In this document: positions 1-7,882 of the stretch, piece by piece
Position numbering within the stretch: position 1 is the first letter of the stretch
Layout of the letters: each line of letters opens with the position of its first letter
Assembly: GCA_963772335.1 (NCBI GenBank)
Contig: CAVYXF010000014.1
Location: 1 to 32,972, forward strand
Direction of reading: 5' to 3'
Length of the DNA: 32,972 nucleotides
Source: CAVYXF01 sp963772335
GTDB lineage: Bacteria > Pseudomonadota > Alphaproteobacteria > Rhizobiales > Rhodomicrobiaceae
Translations under genes and position numbers: made by a program
The notes under the pieces: model-generated
Databases searched by the model: none
Seen by the model: the letters and a program-made list of their open reading frames with translations, nothing else
What the model was told of the DNA's origin: nothing

Positions 1-1
1 G

Positions 2-1672
2 ACCGTCTCGGCCCAGGGCTTAGCATCGCCATTCCCATCCCAGCAAAGCCTTTATCACCAGGGCGATGAGCAAGACGACATTCCCGGTTTCCTCAAGCGG
101 GCAGCTTCCACTCCGCCTGCGAAGTCGGATGCCGCGTCCGGCAAATCGGCTGCGAACCGCGTCCTCCTCGCTTTTGCCAGCGGCTACTGCCTTGCCTATC
201 TGTTCCGGTCGCTGCCGGCGCTGATTTCCGAGGCGCTCATCAAAGAGCTTCAGCTGACGCCTGGCCATCTCGGCGTCTTGAGCGCGGCATTCTTTCTCAC
301 AACCGGCGCGCTGCAATTGCCGATCGGGGTCTGGCTCGATCGCTACGGACCACGCCGGGTACAGGGCACGCTGATGTTCGCCACGGTGATCGGTGCAGCC
401 CTGTTTGCCTCGACAGACAATATCGTGCTGCTCACCCTCGCCCGCGCGCTGATCGGTGTCGGGGCGGCGGGCGGTTTCATGGCTGGGCTGAAGGCCATTG
501 CGCTATGGTATCCGCGCGACCGTGTTGCGGTTGCCAATAGCTGGCTGGTGATGCTCGGCTCACTCGGCGCCTGTCTTGCAACCTGGCCCGCGGCAAGGGT
601 GATGGCCGAGATCGGCTGGCGCGGTCTGTTCGCTCTGCTCGCCGGCCTGATGGCCGCCGCCGCACTGGCCATCCTGATGCTGGTGCCGGAAAGGCCCCCA
701 CAGCGCCATACTGCCAAATCAGCATCAAGCATCTCCATTCTCGCGATCTATCGCGATGCCGCATTCTGGCGTCTGGCGCCGCTGTCGGCGCTCTCGGTCG
801 GATCGGCCTGGGCTTTCCAGGGCTTGTGGGCCGCGCCCTGGCTCAGAGCCGTCGAGGGTCTTGGTCAGGACGCGATCGTCACCGATCTTTTGGTGATGGC
901 GGTGACCCTTGCGCCAACAGCCTTGCTGCTTGGGGCGGCGGTGGTGCAACTGCGCCGCTGGGGCATCTCCGCGGCTGGCCTGTTCGCCTTCGTCACCGCG
1001 TTCGGCATGAGCGCGGAGCTCGCGCTCATTCTGCGGGCGCCGCTGCCACCGCTCTTGCCCTGGCTTGTCATCGCCGGCATCGGAACCGTCACCGTGCTGA
1101 GCTTTACGATTCTGGGTGAGCTGTATCCCGCCTCGGGCCGCGCCAATGCCGCGCTCAATCTGCTGCATATGAGTGCGGCCTTTCTGGTGCAGTCCGGCAT
1201 CGGCTTCCTCATCGAGCACTGGGGCGGCAAGAACGGACAATCCCCGATCGCCTATCAATTTGCATTTGCCGCCGTGCTCGCCGCGCAATTTGTCGCCTGG
1301 TGCGTCTTTGTCTGGCCAAGGCGGACCCGGCACGCCGAGCATTTCCATGTTCACCGGGTCCATGCCATGGCCCGGGAGCTCGGGGTCTCAGCCGCAGCGG
1401 CAATGCCTTACCTCCAGGCCCGCCAGATCTGGACAGCCCGGCTCGAGGAGGCCCGCGGGCAGCGTCGGAGCTGGCGCCTGGCCGGGCTGATTGCGCTGAC
1501 GATCAGCGGCAGCCTCGGTCTCTGGATCCTCTGGGATGTGATGCAAGCGTCGGTCATTTCGCATGTCATTAAGGCGAGCGAGCTGCATGAACCCGGCGAG
1601 ATCTGGCGCCTGCCATTGCCCAGCCTCCTCACGGCCCCCTCGTCGCCATCCGAACCGGGAAATGTGCCATGA
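2..1672 (+). CDS. MFS transporter, 5' end outside the window
   Basis: Major facilitator superfamily permease of the inner membrane; substrate unknown. The reading frame is open from base 2, and no ATG, GTG or TTG occurs in frame before the TTG at 278, which lies after the first membrane segment. The true start is therefore upstream of the window and at least 556 residues are encoded. A soluble N-terminal stretch precedes membrane segment 1 (around bases 158-230). The family motif A is clear as GVWLDRYGPRR at about 326-358, followed by many hydrophobic segments. An unusual C-terminal extension of about 110 residues after the last canonical helix contains a charged, possibly helical part (around 1330-1480) and one more hydrophobic segment (around 1480-1540). 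The stop overlaps the start of the next gene in an ATGA, which suggests translational coupling. Confidence 0.85.
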   Translation, partial: TVSAQGLASPFPSQQSLYHQGDEQDDIPGFLKRAASTPPAKSDAASGKSAANRVLLAFASGYCLAYLFRSLPALISEALIKELQLTPGHLGVLSAAFFLTTGALQLPIGVWLDRYGPRRVQGTLMFATVIGAALFASTDNIVLLTLARALIGVGAAGGFMAGLKAIALWYPRDRVAVANSWLVMLGSLGACLATWPAARVMAEIGWRGLFALLAGLMAAAALAILMLVPERPPQRHTAKSASSISILAIYRDAAFWRLAPLSALSVGSAWAFQGLWAAPWLRAVEGLGQDAIVTDLLVMAVTLAPTALLLGAAVVQLRRWGISAAGLFAFVTAFGMSAELALILRAPLPPLLPWLVIAGIGTVTVLSFTILGELYPASGRANAALNLLHMSAAFLVQSGIGFLIEHWGGKNGQSPIAYQFAFAAVLAAQFVAWCVFVWPRRTRHAEHFHVHRVHAMARELGVSAAAAMPYLQARQIWTARLEEARGQRRSWRLAGLIALTISGSLGLWILWDVMQASVISHVIKASELHEPGEIWRLPLPSLLTAPSSPSEPGNVP

Positions 1673-1908
1673 GCGACAAATCGGCGGTCCCGCCTTGGCT
1701 TGATGCGGCTCAAGGAGGGAATCCCGCGGAGATCTTCTGGGATATTCGCACCGTTGCGCAACGGACAGGGCTCTCCCGTGCAACCATCTATCGCTATATG
1801 GCGCGGGGCGCCTTTCCGCCGCGCCGCAAGGTTGGCCCCGGCCGAGTGGCCTGGCTCGCCTCGGAGGTGATCGCATGGAGCTCCAGTCGCCCGGTTATTA
1901 CACAATAA
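1669..1908 (+). CDS. AlpA-like helix-turn-helix regulator
   Basis: Small DNA-binding protein of 79 residues of the AlpA/excisionase-like winged helix-turn-helix type. The core runs from about residue 25 to 70: a first helix (IRTVAQRTGLS), the recognition helix entered by RATIYRYMARGAFP, then the wing PRRKVGPGRVAW and a last helix ending in IAWSSSRP. Such proteins in integrative elements and prophages control integrase or excision genes. It overlaps the MFS gene by 4 bases and precedes an AT-rich gap and a DUF2285 gene, the usual setting of AlpA genes in rhizobial integrative elements. Family assignment is good; its target is unknown. Confidence 0.8.
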   Translation: MSDKSAVPPWLDAAQGGNPAEIFWDIRTVAQRTGLSRATIYRYMARGAFPPRRKVGPGRVAWLASEVIAWSSSRPVITQ

Positions 1909-2127
1909 AACTCGTTAAACTGGTTTTGATATCCGGCGTACGACACAATCATACTATTTATAATAACGACAGGAAATATTTACATAATAATATATGCAGT
2001 AAGCGATAAATTTCTCTGAAAAAATCTTTGCAATGATTTCATTTTTGCTGATAACTTAATCTCTATCCAATGCTTCGGCAACGGCCTTATTGCCAGCATT
2101 GATGTAACTCAGGATTGGAAACCAGCA
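1909..2127. other. AT-rich gap inside the island module
   Basis: About 220 bases between the AlpA-like gene and the DUF2285 gene. Roughly the first 160 bases (1909-2065) are strikingly AT-rich, with runs such as ATTTATAATAACG and ATAATAATATATG, unlike the rest of the window. No coding frame is recognisable. It may hold the promoter of the downstream gene or be a foreign fragment; I could not pick a convincing -35/-10 pair. Confidence 0.6.
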
Positions 2128-2935
2128 ATGCTCGCTCACAATTGGCCACCATCGCTTGACAGCTATGACTACCTTGCTGGTCAGCATCAATCCGCCTGGG
2201 CCTGGGAATTCCTGCGCCGCAACCGCCACTATCGCGCCCAAGCAGAAGAAGCCTTGCGGAACCCAACGAGCCGATCTCACACCAGGAGAGGACTGCGCGT
2301 TACGCATCTTTTACGCCCGCAGATCGAGGCGACCGCCTGGGCGCTTTGCTCCTTTCGCCGATCCGAACCAGCCACCCTATGAAGCCCGCCCAATCTGGTC
2401 GGAGGACGTCGGAGCCTCCGTCTTAGTCGCCAGGGCCGATACGATCACCGCTGCGACTGCGTCAGAAAATGCAATCTTTGTGCCGGATCTGCCGGGTGCC
2501 GTACACCTTCTCATCGACGACCGCAAACGCGGCCACCTTCTCCTCACTTGCGCCTCTCTCGCTTTGCAGCTCCTCATCGAGGGAGCGGATCTTCTGAGTG
2601 GACCGGTGTCCCTCACCTTTATCACGCGCGGCATCGCCGAACTCGGCTCCGCCATCGACAAGCTTTCCGCATTGCGGCGGATCCTGACGGGATCTCCCCA
2701 GCTTCGGCAGCCACTGCACCGTTGGAGCACCCAATCCCTTCGGCTTCGGGACGCGCTCATTGCTCTCGACGGCCATGCCGCGGGGGCGAGCTATCGCGAG
2801 ATTGCCGCCGTGATTTTCGGGAAAAACCGCGTTGCCAGCGAGTGGCCGGATCCCGCCCTCAAGGACCGGGTGCGCCGCGCTCTTCGTCGCGGTCAAGCTT
2901 ACGCCAATGGCGGCTATCGCACGCTCATCGCCTGA
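2128..2935 (+). CDS. DUF6499/DUF2285 protein, interrupted by a +1 shift
   Basis: Protein of unknown function typical of alphaproteobacterial integrative elements. The N-terminal DUF6499 domain is in frame 1 (from ATG 2128) with the signature YDYLAGQHQSAWAWEFLRRN. The DUF2285 domain is in frame 2, including ARPIW near 2384-2398, LLSGPVSLTF, and a C-terminal helix-turn-helix-like part GASYREIAAVIFG followed by RRGQAYANGGYRTLI. The two parts join at about 2347-2357: frame 1 reads WALCSF and frame 2 continues ADPNQPP, which together make the family's usual 'W-x-L-x-x-F-x-D-P' stretch. Dropping one base gives a 268-residue protein. The open frame starting at 2156 alone would have a meaningless N-terminus. 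The break is either a sequence error or a real inactivating insertion. The ribosome site is weak (AGGA, far upstream). Confidence 0.75.
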
Positions 2936-3047
2936 ACCTCTTTGAGACAAGTGTGGCGTTTGCTTCACGCTAGCGCTCAGCCACTCCCGTCAAGCCCGAA
3001 CTCCCTCCAAAATTCACCAGTCTTAAGAGAAGGAGATCAGGTTTGTC

Positions 3048-3281
3048 ATGAGCACGATCCAAGCAATCGAAACGAATGAGCTCGCATCCTCCCGCGCGGA
3101 TTTCCTCACCATTGCCGAGGCCGCCGCATTGCTTCGCGTTCAGCGGCGCACGCTCGATAACATGCGCTGGAAAGGCACCGGTCCGATGTTCCGGCGTCAT
3201 GGCGGCCGCATCGTCTATCAGCGCGATGAGCTGCTCGCCTGGTCGGCGGAACGGAAAGCAAAACAGACCCGCGCCCGATGA
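3048..3281 (+). CDS. Helix-turn-helix DNA-binding protein
   Basis: A 77-residue protein with a MerR/excisionase-like helix-turn-helix: FLTIAEAAALLRVQRRTLDN is the helix-turn-helix, then RWKGTGPMFRRHGGRIVYQ forms the wing. These 'helix-turn-helix domain' proteins (HTH_17 type) commonly sit between DUF2285 genes and a TraF-type peptidase in mobile elements. The start is supported by a strong ribosome site, AGAAGGAGAT, about 10 bases before ATG 3048. Its stop overlaps the next gene's start (ATGA at 3278), so the two are probably co-translated. It is a second small regulator besides the AlpA-like one at 1669 and the two are clearly different in sequence. Its DNA target is unknown. Confidence 0.8.
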   Translation: MSTIQAIETNELASSRADFLTIAEAAALLRVQRRTLDNMRWKGTGPMFRRHGGRIVYQRDELLAWSAERKAKQTRAR

Positions 3282-3763
3282 GACCTCGCTTCGTCCTTCT
3301 CCTGGCCCTCTCTGCTGCTGCGGCACTCCTTATCAGCCTCGCCATTTCGCCGCGCTACATCCTCAACCTCAGCCACAGTGTTCCGATCGGGCTTTATCGG
3401 CTCGAAGGGCAAAGCCCACAGCGCGGCGACCTCGCCGTCATTCAGCTGGGCGAGCCGTGGCGGGGCCTGGCGCGGTCACGGGGCTATCTCGCGCCGAAAG
3501 CCTGGCTGGTCAAGCCGGTCGCAGGTCTTGCCGGCGATCATGTCTGCCGCACGGGTCGCGCAATCAGCATCAATGGACACATCTCTGCAATCGCTCAATT
3601 GGCAGATAAGAAAGGACGCCTTCTTCCCACCTGGGAGGGTTGCAGGAGCCTCGCGCGGGATGAAATATTCCTGCTTTCCAAGGTGAGTGGCAGTTTCGAC
3701 GGGCGTTATTTCGGCGTCACGCCGCGGTCGGCATTCATTGCAAAAGCTGTCCCCGCGTCATAA
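3278..3763 (+). CDS. TraF-like S26 signal peptidase
   Basis: Membrane-bound serine protease of family S26, the TraF type, which processes conjugative pilin or related transfer proteins on the periplasmic face. The 161-residue protein has one N-terminal membrane helix (residues about 5-23), the catalytic serine in SHSVPIGLY (Ser34), the general-base lysine in WLVKPVAGLAGD (Lys79) and the C-terminal box SFDGRYFG. All key residues are present, so the enzyme looks functional. It overlaps the upstream helix-turn-helix gene by 4 bases. No relaxase, coupling protein or mating-pair genes follow, so the peptidase appears to be a leftover of a larger conjugative element or to lie at its edge. Confidence 0.88.
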   Translation: MRPRFVLLLALSAAAALLISLAISPRYILNLSHSVPIGLYRLEGQSPQRGDLAVIQLGEPWRGLARSRGYLAPKAWLVKPVAGLAGDHVCRTGRAISINGHISAIAQLADKKGRLLPTWEGCRSLARDEIFLLSKVSGSFDGRYFGVTPRSAFIAKAVPAS

Positions 3764-4059
3764 TGGCTCCGAACAGCGCCAGCGATTTGGCAATGCATAC
3801 ACAGGAGGTGTCTATCATCTTGCGCGAAAGCTCACGTGTGCGTAAAGCAAGACACTGAGCCGCTCGAAGCCACCGCGCCGGACCGCTTCCAGATACCGAG
3901 CCGCCGCTCGTGGCCTCCCACCGCCGTCATCGCCGGAGCCGAATACACATCTGACAGCGGCCGCAGGACACGCCGAACGCCGAACGCAACCTGTCTCCTT
4001 TTGTTTGACAGCCCTCGAGCGGCTCGGCAGTGCCAATTGGTGAGCGATCGGCAAAACCG
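3764..4059. other. Gap without recognisable gene
   Basis: Nearly 300 bases between the TraF-like peptidase and the decayed antitoxin. Short open frames exist on both strands, but none resembles a known family and none has a convincing ribosome site. I see no repeat or RNA gene. It probably represents deleted or decayed element DNA. Confidence 0.5.
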
Positions 4060-4308
4060 CTAATCCGCCTTATCGCCCTCGGCCTGGCGCGCTGCCTTGG
4101 CTGGCTGGTTTAAGGATCGCAATGGCTCTTGCCCTGTCTCCACGCGCGGATCGTTCGGCGCAATACGCCGCCGTCCGCAGGGCGGAAAGTTTTTCGGCAA
4201 GCACCATGTTGATGAGTTGGTTGAGCGCGACGTATTCGGCATCGGCAATCCTCTCCGCGTCTTGTGAAGTTATGTTGCACCCAGCGATGCGACGTTGCTG
4301 TTCCGCAT
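4060..4308 (-). pseudogene. Decayed antitoxin of a PIN toxin pair
   Basis: Remnant of a small ribbon-helix-helix (HicB/Arc-like) antitoxin. On the minus strand, reading starts at ATG 4308 (MRNSNV), meets a stop at 4270-4272, resumes in another frame as DAERIADAEYVALNQLIN, continues MVLAEKLSALRTAAYCAERS and RGDRARAIAIL, and changes frame again to end in EGDKAD with a stop at 4060. The stretch 'LNQLIN...AEKLSALRT..Y..ER' is characteristic of the antitoxins encoded directly after PIN-family toxins. At least two frame changes make it inactive as written. It overlaps the end of the toxin remnant, as in intact pairs. Identification is by remembered family pattern. Confidence 0.6.
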
Positions 4309-4464
4309 CAATTGCTCCTTCACAGCTCTTAAGGCATCCTTTGGAAGCCAGATCTTCATTCCAAGCTGTTTTGGAAGCAGGGAAATCGCGTGTGTTGAGC
4401 GTTACGAGGGCATTGGCTTGGCCATTCACCGGCGTTTCGAGCACCATATCACCTCGGGCAATCA
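4270..4464 (-). pseudogene. C-terminal remnant of a PIN-domain toxin
   Basis: Fragment of a PIN-family ribonuclease toxin ('putative toxin-antitoxin system toxin component'). Visible on the minus strand are DMVLETPVNGQANALVTLNT and RDF, which match the conserved second half of such toxins, including the acidic position after the 'D-x-V-L-E-A-A-x-x-G' motif. A +1 shift at about 4380 moves the frame to GMKIWLPKDALRAVKEQL, the usual C-terminal tail. The N-terminal half, with the first catalytic aspartate (LDTN-type motif), is missing: the fragment begins right where the integrase gene ends. The deletion or recombination point therefore lies close to 4465. Confidence 0.6.
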
Positions 4465-5670
4465 TCAGCCTCTCAAAACAAAATCGGCCCACGACTGCAT
4501 AAGCTTGCGTCGCTCCTCAACGAAGTTCGAGCGCAAATAAGCCGCCTGTACGCGATCCTTATCGACATGCGCCAGCGCTGCTTCTGCAATGCGGTCCGGG
4601 ACTTTTGCTTCGAGCGCACACCACTCGCGGAAAGAAGAGCGAATGCCGTGAATGGTGCAGCGATCCGCCCAGCCGAGATCTCGGATCAGCTTCGTTAGCG
4701 TCATATCTGAAAGGGCTTTGCCGCGGACTGTTGGGAAGATGAGGTCGCCGCCGCCAAGCCGGCGCGCCTCATCGAGAATGGCGTTGGCCTCACGGCTTAA
4801 AGGAACCACATGTTGGCGACGCGCCTTCATCCTCCTGGCCGGGATCATCCAAAGATCTGTTTCGCGATCAACCTCGTTCCAAGCGGCCAATCGTGCCTCG
4901 GAGGACCGCGCTGCCGTAAGGGCGAGATAGGCAAAGCATAGCTTGGTGACGGCTTGCGCCTTGCTGTCGCGGATGTTCTGCAAGAGCACTGGGAGATCAT
5001 GGTAAGGCAGGGCGCGAAAATGGGCGACCTTACGGTGAGCCGTTCCAAGCTCGCCGGCGATGCCGATGCATGGCGAGGCCTTTTCACGGAAACCGCGCAC
5101 GATGGCGCTCTTGAAAACCGCCTCGAGCCTTTGAAGCACGCGCCGCGCCGTTTCCGCCTTTTCATACCAGACCGGCTGCAGCAATTGGATGATGTCGCCG
5201 GCCGCCACCTCGTTAACTGGCATTTTGCCGATCGCTGGAAAAACATAGGCCTCCATTGTGGAAGGCCATTGCTTGAGATGTTTTGCATTGGAGAGGGTGT
5301 GTTGCTTGACCTCGAAATAGGTCCAGAACGCCTCCTCGAAGGTAACTTCGCGTGCGCGCCTCTGTTTTGTTTCAATCGCACGCTGATCGGTACCCTCGGC
5401 TGCTTGAGAACGGAGTTCTGCGGCTCTGTTCCGAGCAGCTTCGAGCGATACTTCGGGAAAGGAGCCAAGCCCCAGCTCCCGGCGCTTACCATTGATCGTC
5501 AGGCGGAGCACCCAGCGCTTGTTGAGTTGCTGGTCGACGACAAGACGCAAGCCGCCGCCATCTTCATATTTGCCCGGCGCTCGTCGTTTCAGTACACGCT
5601 GGTGGCTTAGGCGGTGCAGTCCCCTTGGGCGGCGGGGCATGGATGGTGCTTTACTCGCATTCACCGCCAT
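4465..5670 (-). CDS. P4-type tyrosine recombinase/integrase
   Basis: Site-specific recombinase that inserts and excises an integrative element, usually at tRNA genes. The full-length 401-residue protein has an N-terminal arm-binding DUF4102-like domain (about residues 20-105; YEDGGGLRLVV, GSFPEVSLEAARNRAAELR), a SAM-like core-binding domain (about 110-210) and a C-terminal catalytic domain. All catalytic residues are seen: Arg255 in LTAARSSEAR, Lys282, His341 and Arg344 in HGIRSSF, His368 in LAHVDKD, and nucleophile Tyr378 in AAYLRSNFVEERR. It is transcribed leftward, towards the AlpA/DUF2285/TraF module, and starts about 180 bases from the possible attachment site. The enzyme looks intact although the surrounding element is reduced. 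Confidence 0.92.
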   Translation of the reverse strand: MAVNASKAPSMPRRPRGLHRLSHQRVLKRRAPGKYEDGGGLRLVVDQQLNKRWVLRLTINGKRRELGLGSFPEVSLEAARNRAAELRSQAAEGTDQRAIETKQRRAREVTFEEAFWTYFEVKQHTLSNAKHLKQWPSTMEAYVFPAIGKMPVNEVAAGDIIQLLQPVWYEKAETARRVLQRLEAVFKSAIVRGFREKASPCIGIAGELGTAHRKVAHFRALPYHDLPVLLQNIRDSKAQAVTKLCFAYLALTAARSSEARLAAWNEVDRETDLWMIPARRMKARRQHVVPLSREANAILDEARRLGGGDLIFPTVRGKALSDMTLTKLIRDLGWADRCTIHGIRSSFREWCALEAKVPDRIAEAALAHVDKDRVQAAYLRSNFVEERRKLMQSWADFVLRG

Positions 5671-6273
5671 GAAGTTTCACCTCTCCCTCATCCCCCAATT
5701 GCATCCCCCAAATAGACTGTGCTTCGGAGAGATTCAACGAGATGAGTTGAGTGGCGAGATGGTGCTATAGCACTGTTTTGAAAAGAATTTACGGATCTCA
5801 AGAGAGTTCAAGCGGTGTCAGTAGCGCGCAGAGGACGGAGTTGATGGCGGACTCCCCCTCCGCCAGCTATCATAAGCAATTGAATCAGAAATGTTTTTTA
5901 GATCATAGGTTTATGCGTTCCCACATTGGCTCCCACAGCAAGCCTGGGTTCGCGGAATTCGACGTCTACCGTCTCAGCCTGCTTTTGATCGGATGTGGCG
6001 CGTCCGGAATACGACCAAGGCCAAGCACGAGCGAGCTTGATCTCTCTCTGTGTGCTTCGAGATAGCGCCGTTGCTGTGACATTGGGAGCGGTGCTCGCTT
6101 TGAAGAGTGCGTTTGAGAAGTAGCTGATTGATCCACCTCTTGGCATTGACCACTCCGCTCACAGGCGATCGGGGTTGCGCCTTTTGGGGCGGTGTCGCCA
6201 CGGCTGGCATGGCCAGCGATCGCAGGTTCGGAGCAGAACATGGAGACGCCAAGCATCGGTCACCGCCATGATT
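5671..6273. other. Gap between integrase and nosX
   Basis: About 600 bases without a gene I can support. Open frames of 80-104 residues occur on both strands, overlapping each other, but none resembles a known family. The left part holds the integrase promoter region and the palindromic sequence at 5845-5865 that may be an attachment site. The right part (about 6100-6270) is ordinary GC-rich DNA downstream of nosX; no U-tract terminator was found there. Confidence 0.5.
5845..5865 (+). other. Possible attachment site like a tRNA-Ser 3' end
   Basis: Bases 5845-5865 form a perfect 7-bp inverted repeat (TGGCGGA, 7-base loop CTCCCCC, TCCGCCA). The right part, CTCCCCCTCCGCCA at 5852-5865, resembles the 3' end of alphaproteobacterial serine tRNA genes, which P4-type integrases often use. 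No tRNA body or T-loop precedes it, so it would be the short duplicate copy left at the far end of an island. It lies 180 bases upstream of the integrase start, a typical distance. This is inference from memory; no second copy is present in the window. Confidence 0.3.
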
Positions 6274-7273
6274 TCAGTCGGTTAGCACCGCGCGCTGCCC
6301 GTGGGCGGTAACGAGGAGGACACGCCCCTCGCCGCGTTTTTTCAGCGCAGCGTGAATGTCTTCGGCGGGCAGCAGGCTGAACGCCGTCGATAAGGCGTCG
6401 GCAGCGGTGGCCGTCGGCATCACAACCGTTACGCTTTTATAACGGTTGGCGGATTCGCCGGTTCTGGGGTCGAACAGGTGGTTGAACCGCCCCTGCGCGT
6501 CGAAGCGAAAGCCGTATCCGCCCGACGTCGCGATCGCCTGATCCACGAGCGGGATCGTCTCTGCGATACGCGTAGGGTCATCGGGATCGCTGATACCCAC
6601 TTCCCACGGGTGCGCGTCCGGGTGATCGCCGATGGCGCGGCTCTCGCCCATGTCGACAAGGCAGTGCGCGATGCCGCCCGCGCGAAGAAGCTCGACAATA
6701 CGGTCGGTGATGTAGCCTTGGGCGATGCCGTTCAGCGTCAACGCCATGCCCCGATCCGCCAAGGCGATGCGGTCGCGGCTCACGAGGATCCGCCCGTACC
6801 CGATCTTTGCGAGCGCGGCCTTCACCTCCGCCGCGGGCGGGCCATCGGGGGCAGCATCCGGATTTGAGAAATGGTCGGCATAGAGTGTCCAGAGCGGCTG
6901 TACCGTTGGATCGAAGGAACCGTCCGTCAGTGCTGCGATAGCGCTGCGCCTCACCGATGAGCTCCACCAGTTCGGCCGGCGGCGCGTCGAGCACACCCCG
7001 CCTGTTCAGGTCAACCAGCGCGGAGTCGTCGCGGTAAAGACTGAACAGCCGCTCCAGGCGGCGCAGTTCTGCAATCGAGCGCTGCACCAGCTTTTCTGCG
7101 ACGGCTCGGTCATGATGGTGAATTTGTAGCGTTCCGGCGGCACCGAGCGCGGCGCCCTGCCACGTCACCAGCGCCGCCTTAGCCGGGGCAGCGCGGCCGA
7201 AGGGAAGCAGGGTCAGGCCGGCGGCCGCGGCCGTGATGCCGATGAAACGGCGCCGGGTTGCCATGTATGTCAT
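6274..7273 (-). CDS. nosX: NosX, ApbE-type FAD:protein FMN transferase (shifted frame)
   Basis: Periplasmic flavin transferase that attaches FMN to a threonine of NosR. The start ATG 7273 is supported by GAGAGG 8 bases upstream; an alternative is ATG 7264. A Tat signal (ATRRRFIGITAAAAGLTLLP) is present. The first third is in one frame (MERLFSLY-type region, DSALVDLNRRGVLDAPPAEL) and the rest in another (ALTDGSFDPTVQPLW, LNGIAQGYITDRIVELLRAG, HCLVDMGESRAIG, TSGGYGFRFDAQGRFNHLFD, then the ADALSTAFSLL motif). They join at about 6936-6945, where one extra T on the coding strand separates EAQR from IAALTDG. Without it the protein has 332 residues, normal for the family. It is the last gene of the nos operon, 9 bases after nosL. 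Confidence 0.88.
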
Positions 7274-7282
7274 GGGCGCCTC

Positions 7283-7882
7283 TCAATGGCTCTGGTTGGG
7301 CTCGCTTGCGTCGGTGTGACCGGAGGAATGACCGTGTTCGGCCCCGTCTGCACTGACCGGTGGCGCTTCGGCTTGGGAACTGGTGGTTTCGGCCGATCCG
7401 AGCACATAATCGCGCGGCATATCGGCGAAACGCACGACGCGTCCGCCATTCTCCGCCGCAAACTTTTTCGCCGCCGATTTATCCGAGAAAGGAACCGTTT
7501 CATCGGCGCCCATGCCGCCTTTCATCCGGCTGCCGATCACGAAGAAGGCCTGCTTGGCGTCTACCCAGTTACCTTCGCCCGGCTTCTCCCAGCTTGGAGC
7601 CTTCGCCATGTCGGAAACGTAGATCGCGCGGATGTCCTTAGGCTCCTCGGGCAGCATGGTGAAGGAGAAAGCATCGCGCGCGGACGAGAACCACACCGGT
7701 TCATCCTGGCTGGCAAGGATGATCTGCGCTTTCGGCCCGGTATGCTCCAGGATGTTCATGCCGCAATACCGGCCGATCGCCGCAGCGGTCAGCTCGTGAG
7801 GCGGCGGGGGAGCCTCCGCCGTTTCGTTCCTGCAGCCGGCAAGCGTCATCGCCGCCAGCAGGACCAGTGCGAGGAATCTCAT
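7283..7882 (-). CDS. nosL: NosL copper chaperone lipoprotein
   Basis: Outer-facing lipoprotein that binds Cu(I) and passes it to NosZ during assembly of the CuZ centre. The 199-residue precursor has a lipoprotein signal with lipobox LAGC (Cys17) and the NosL core: IGRYCGMNILEHTGPKAQI, which holds the conserved Cys and Met of the copper site, WFSSARDAFSFTMLPEE, and a C-terminal half with AFFVIGSRMKGGMGADE, SDKSAAKKFAAENGG and DYVLGS. After about residue 170 there is an extra tail rich in histidine (HGHSSGH, ending NQSH), which may bind metal. The start overlaps the nosY stop by 4 bases. The frame is intact. Confidence 0.95.
   Translation of the reverse strand: MRFLALVLLAAMTLAGCRNETAEAPPPPHELTAAAIGRYCGMNILEHTGPKAQIILASQDEPVWFSSARDAFSFTMLPEEPKDIRAIYVSDMAKAPSWEKPGEGNWVDAKQAFFVIGSRMKGGMGADETVPFSDKSAAKKFAAENGGRVVRFADMPRDYVLGSAETTSSQAEAPPVSADGAEHGHSSGHTDASEPNQSH

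Noticed and set aside
725..1363. Minus-strand open frame (212 residues) opposite the MFS gene
   Set aside because: Composition is that of a shadow frame, rich in Arg, Gly and Pro; no known motif.
5845..5865. Complete tRNA gene at the possible attachment site
   Set aside because: No T-loop, anticodon arm or acceptor partner can be found on either side; at most a 3' fragment is present.
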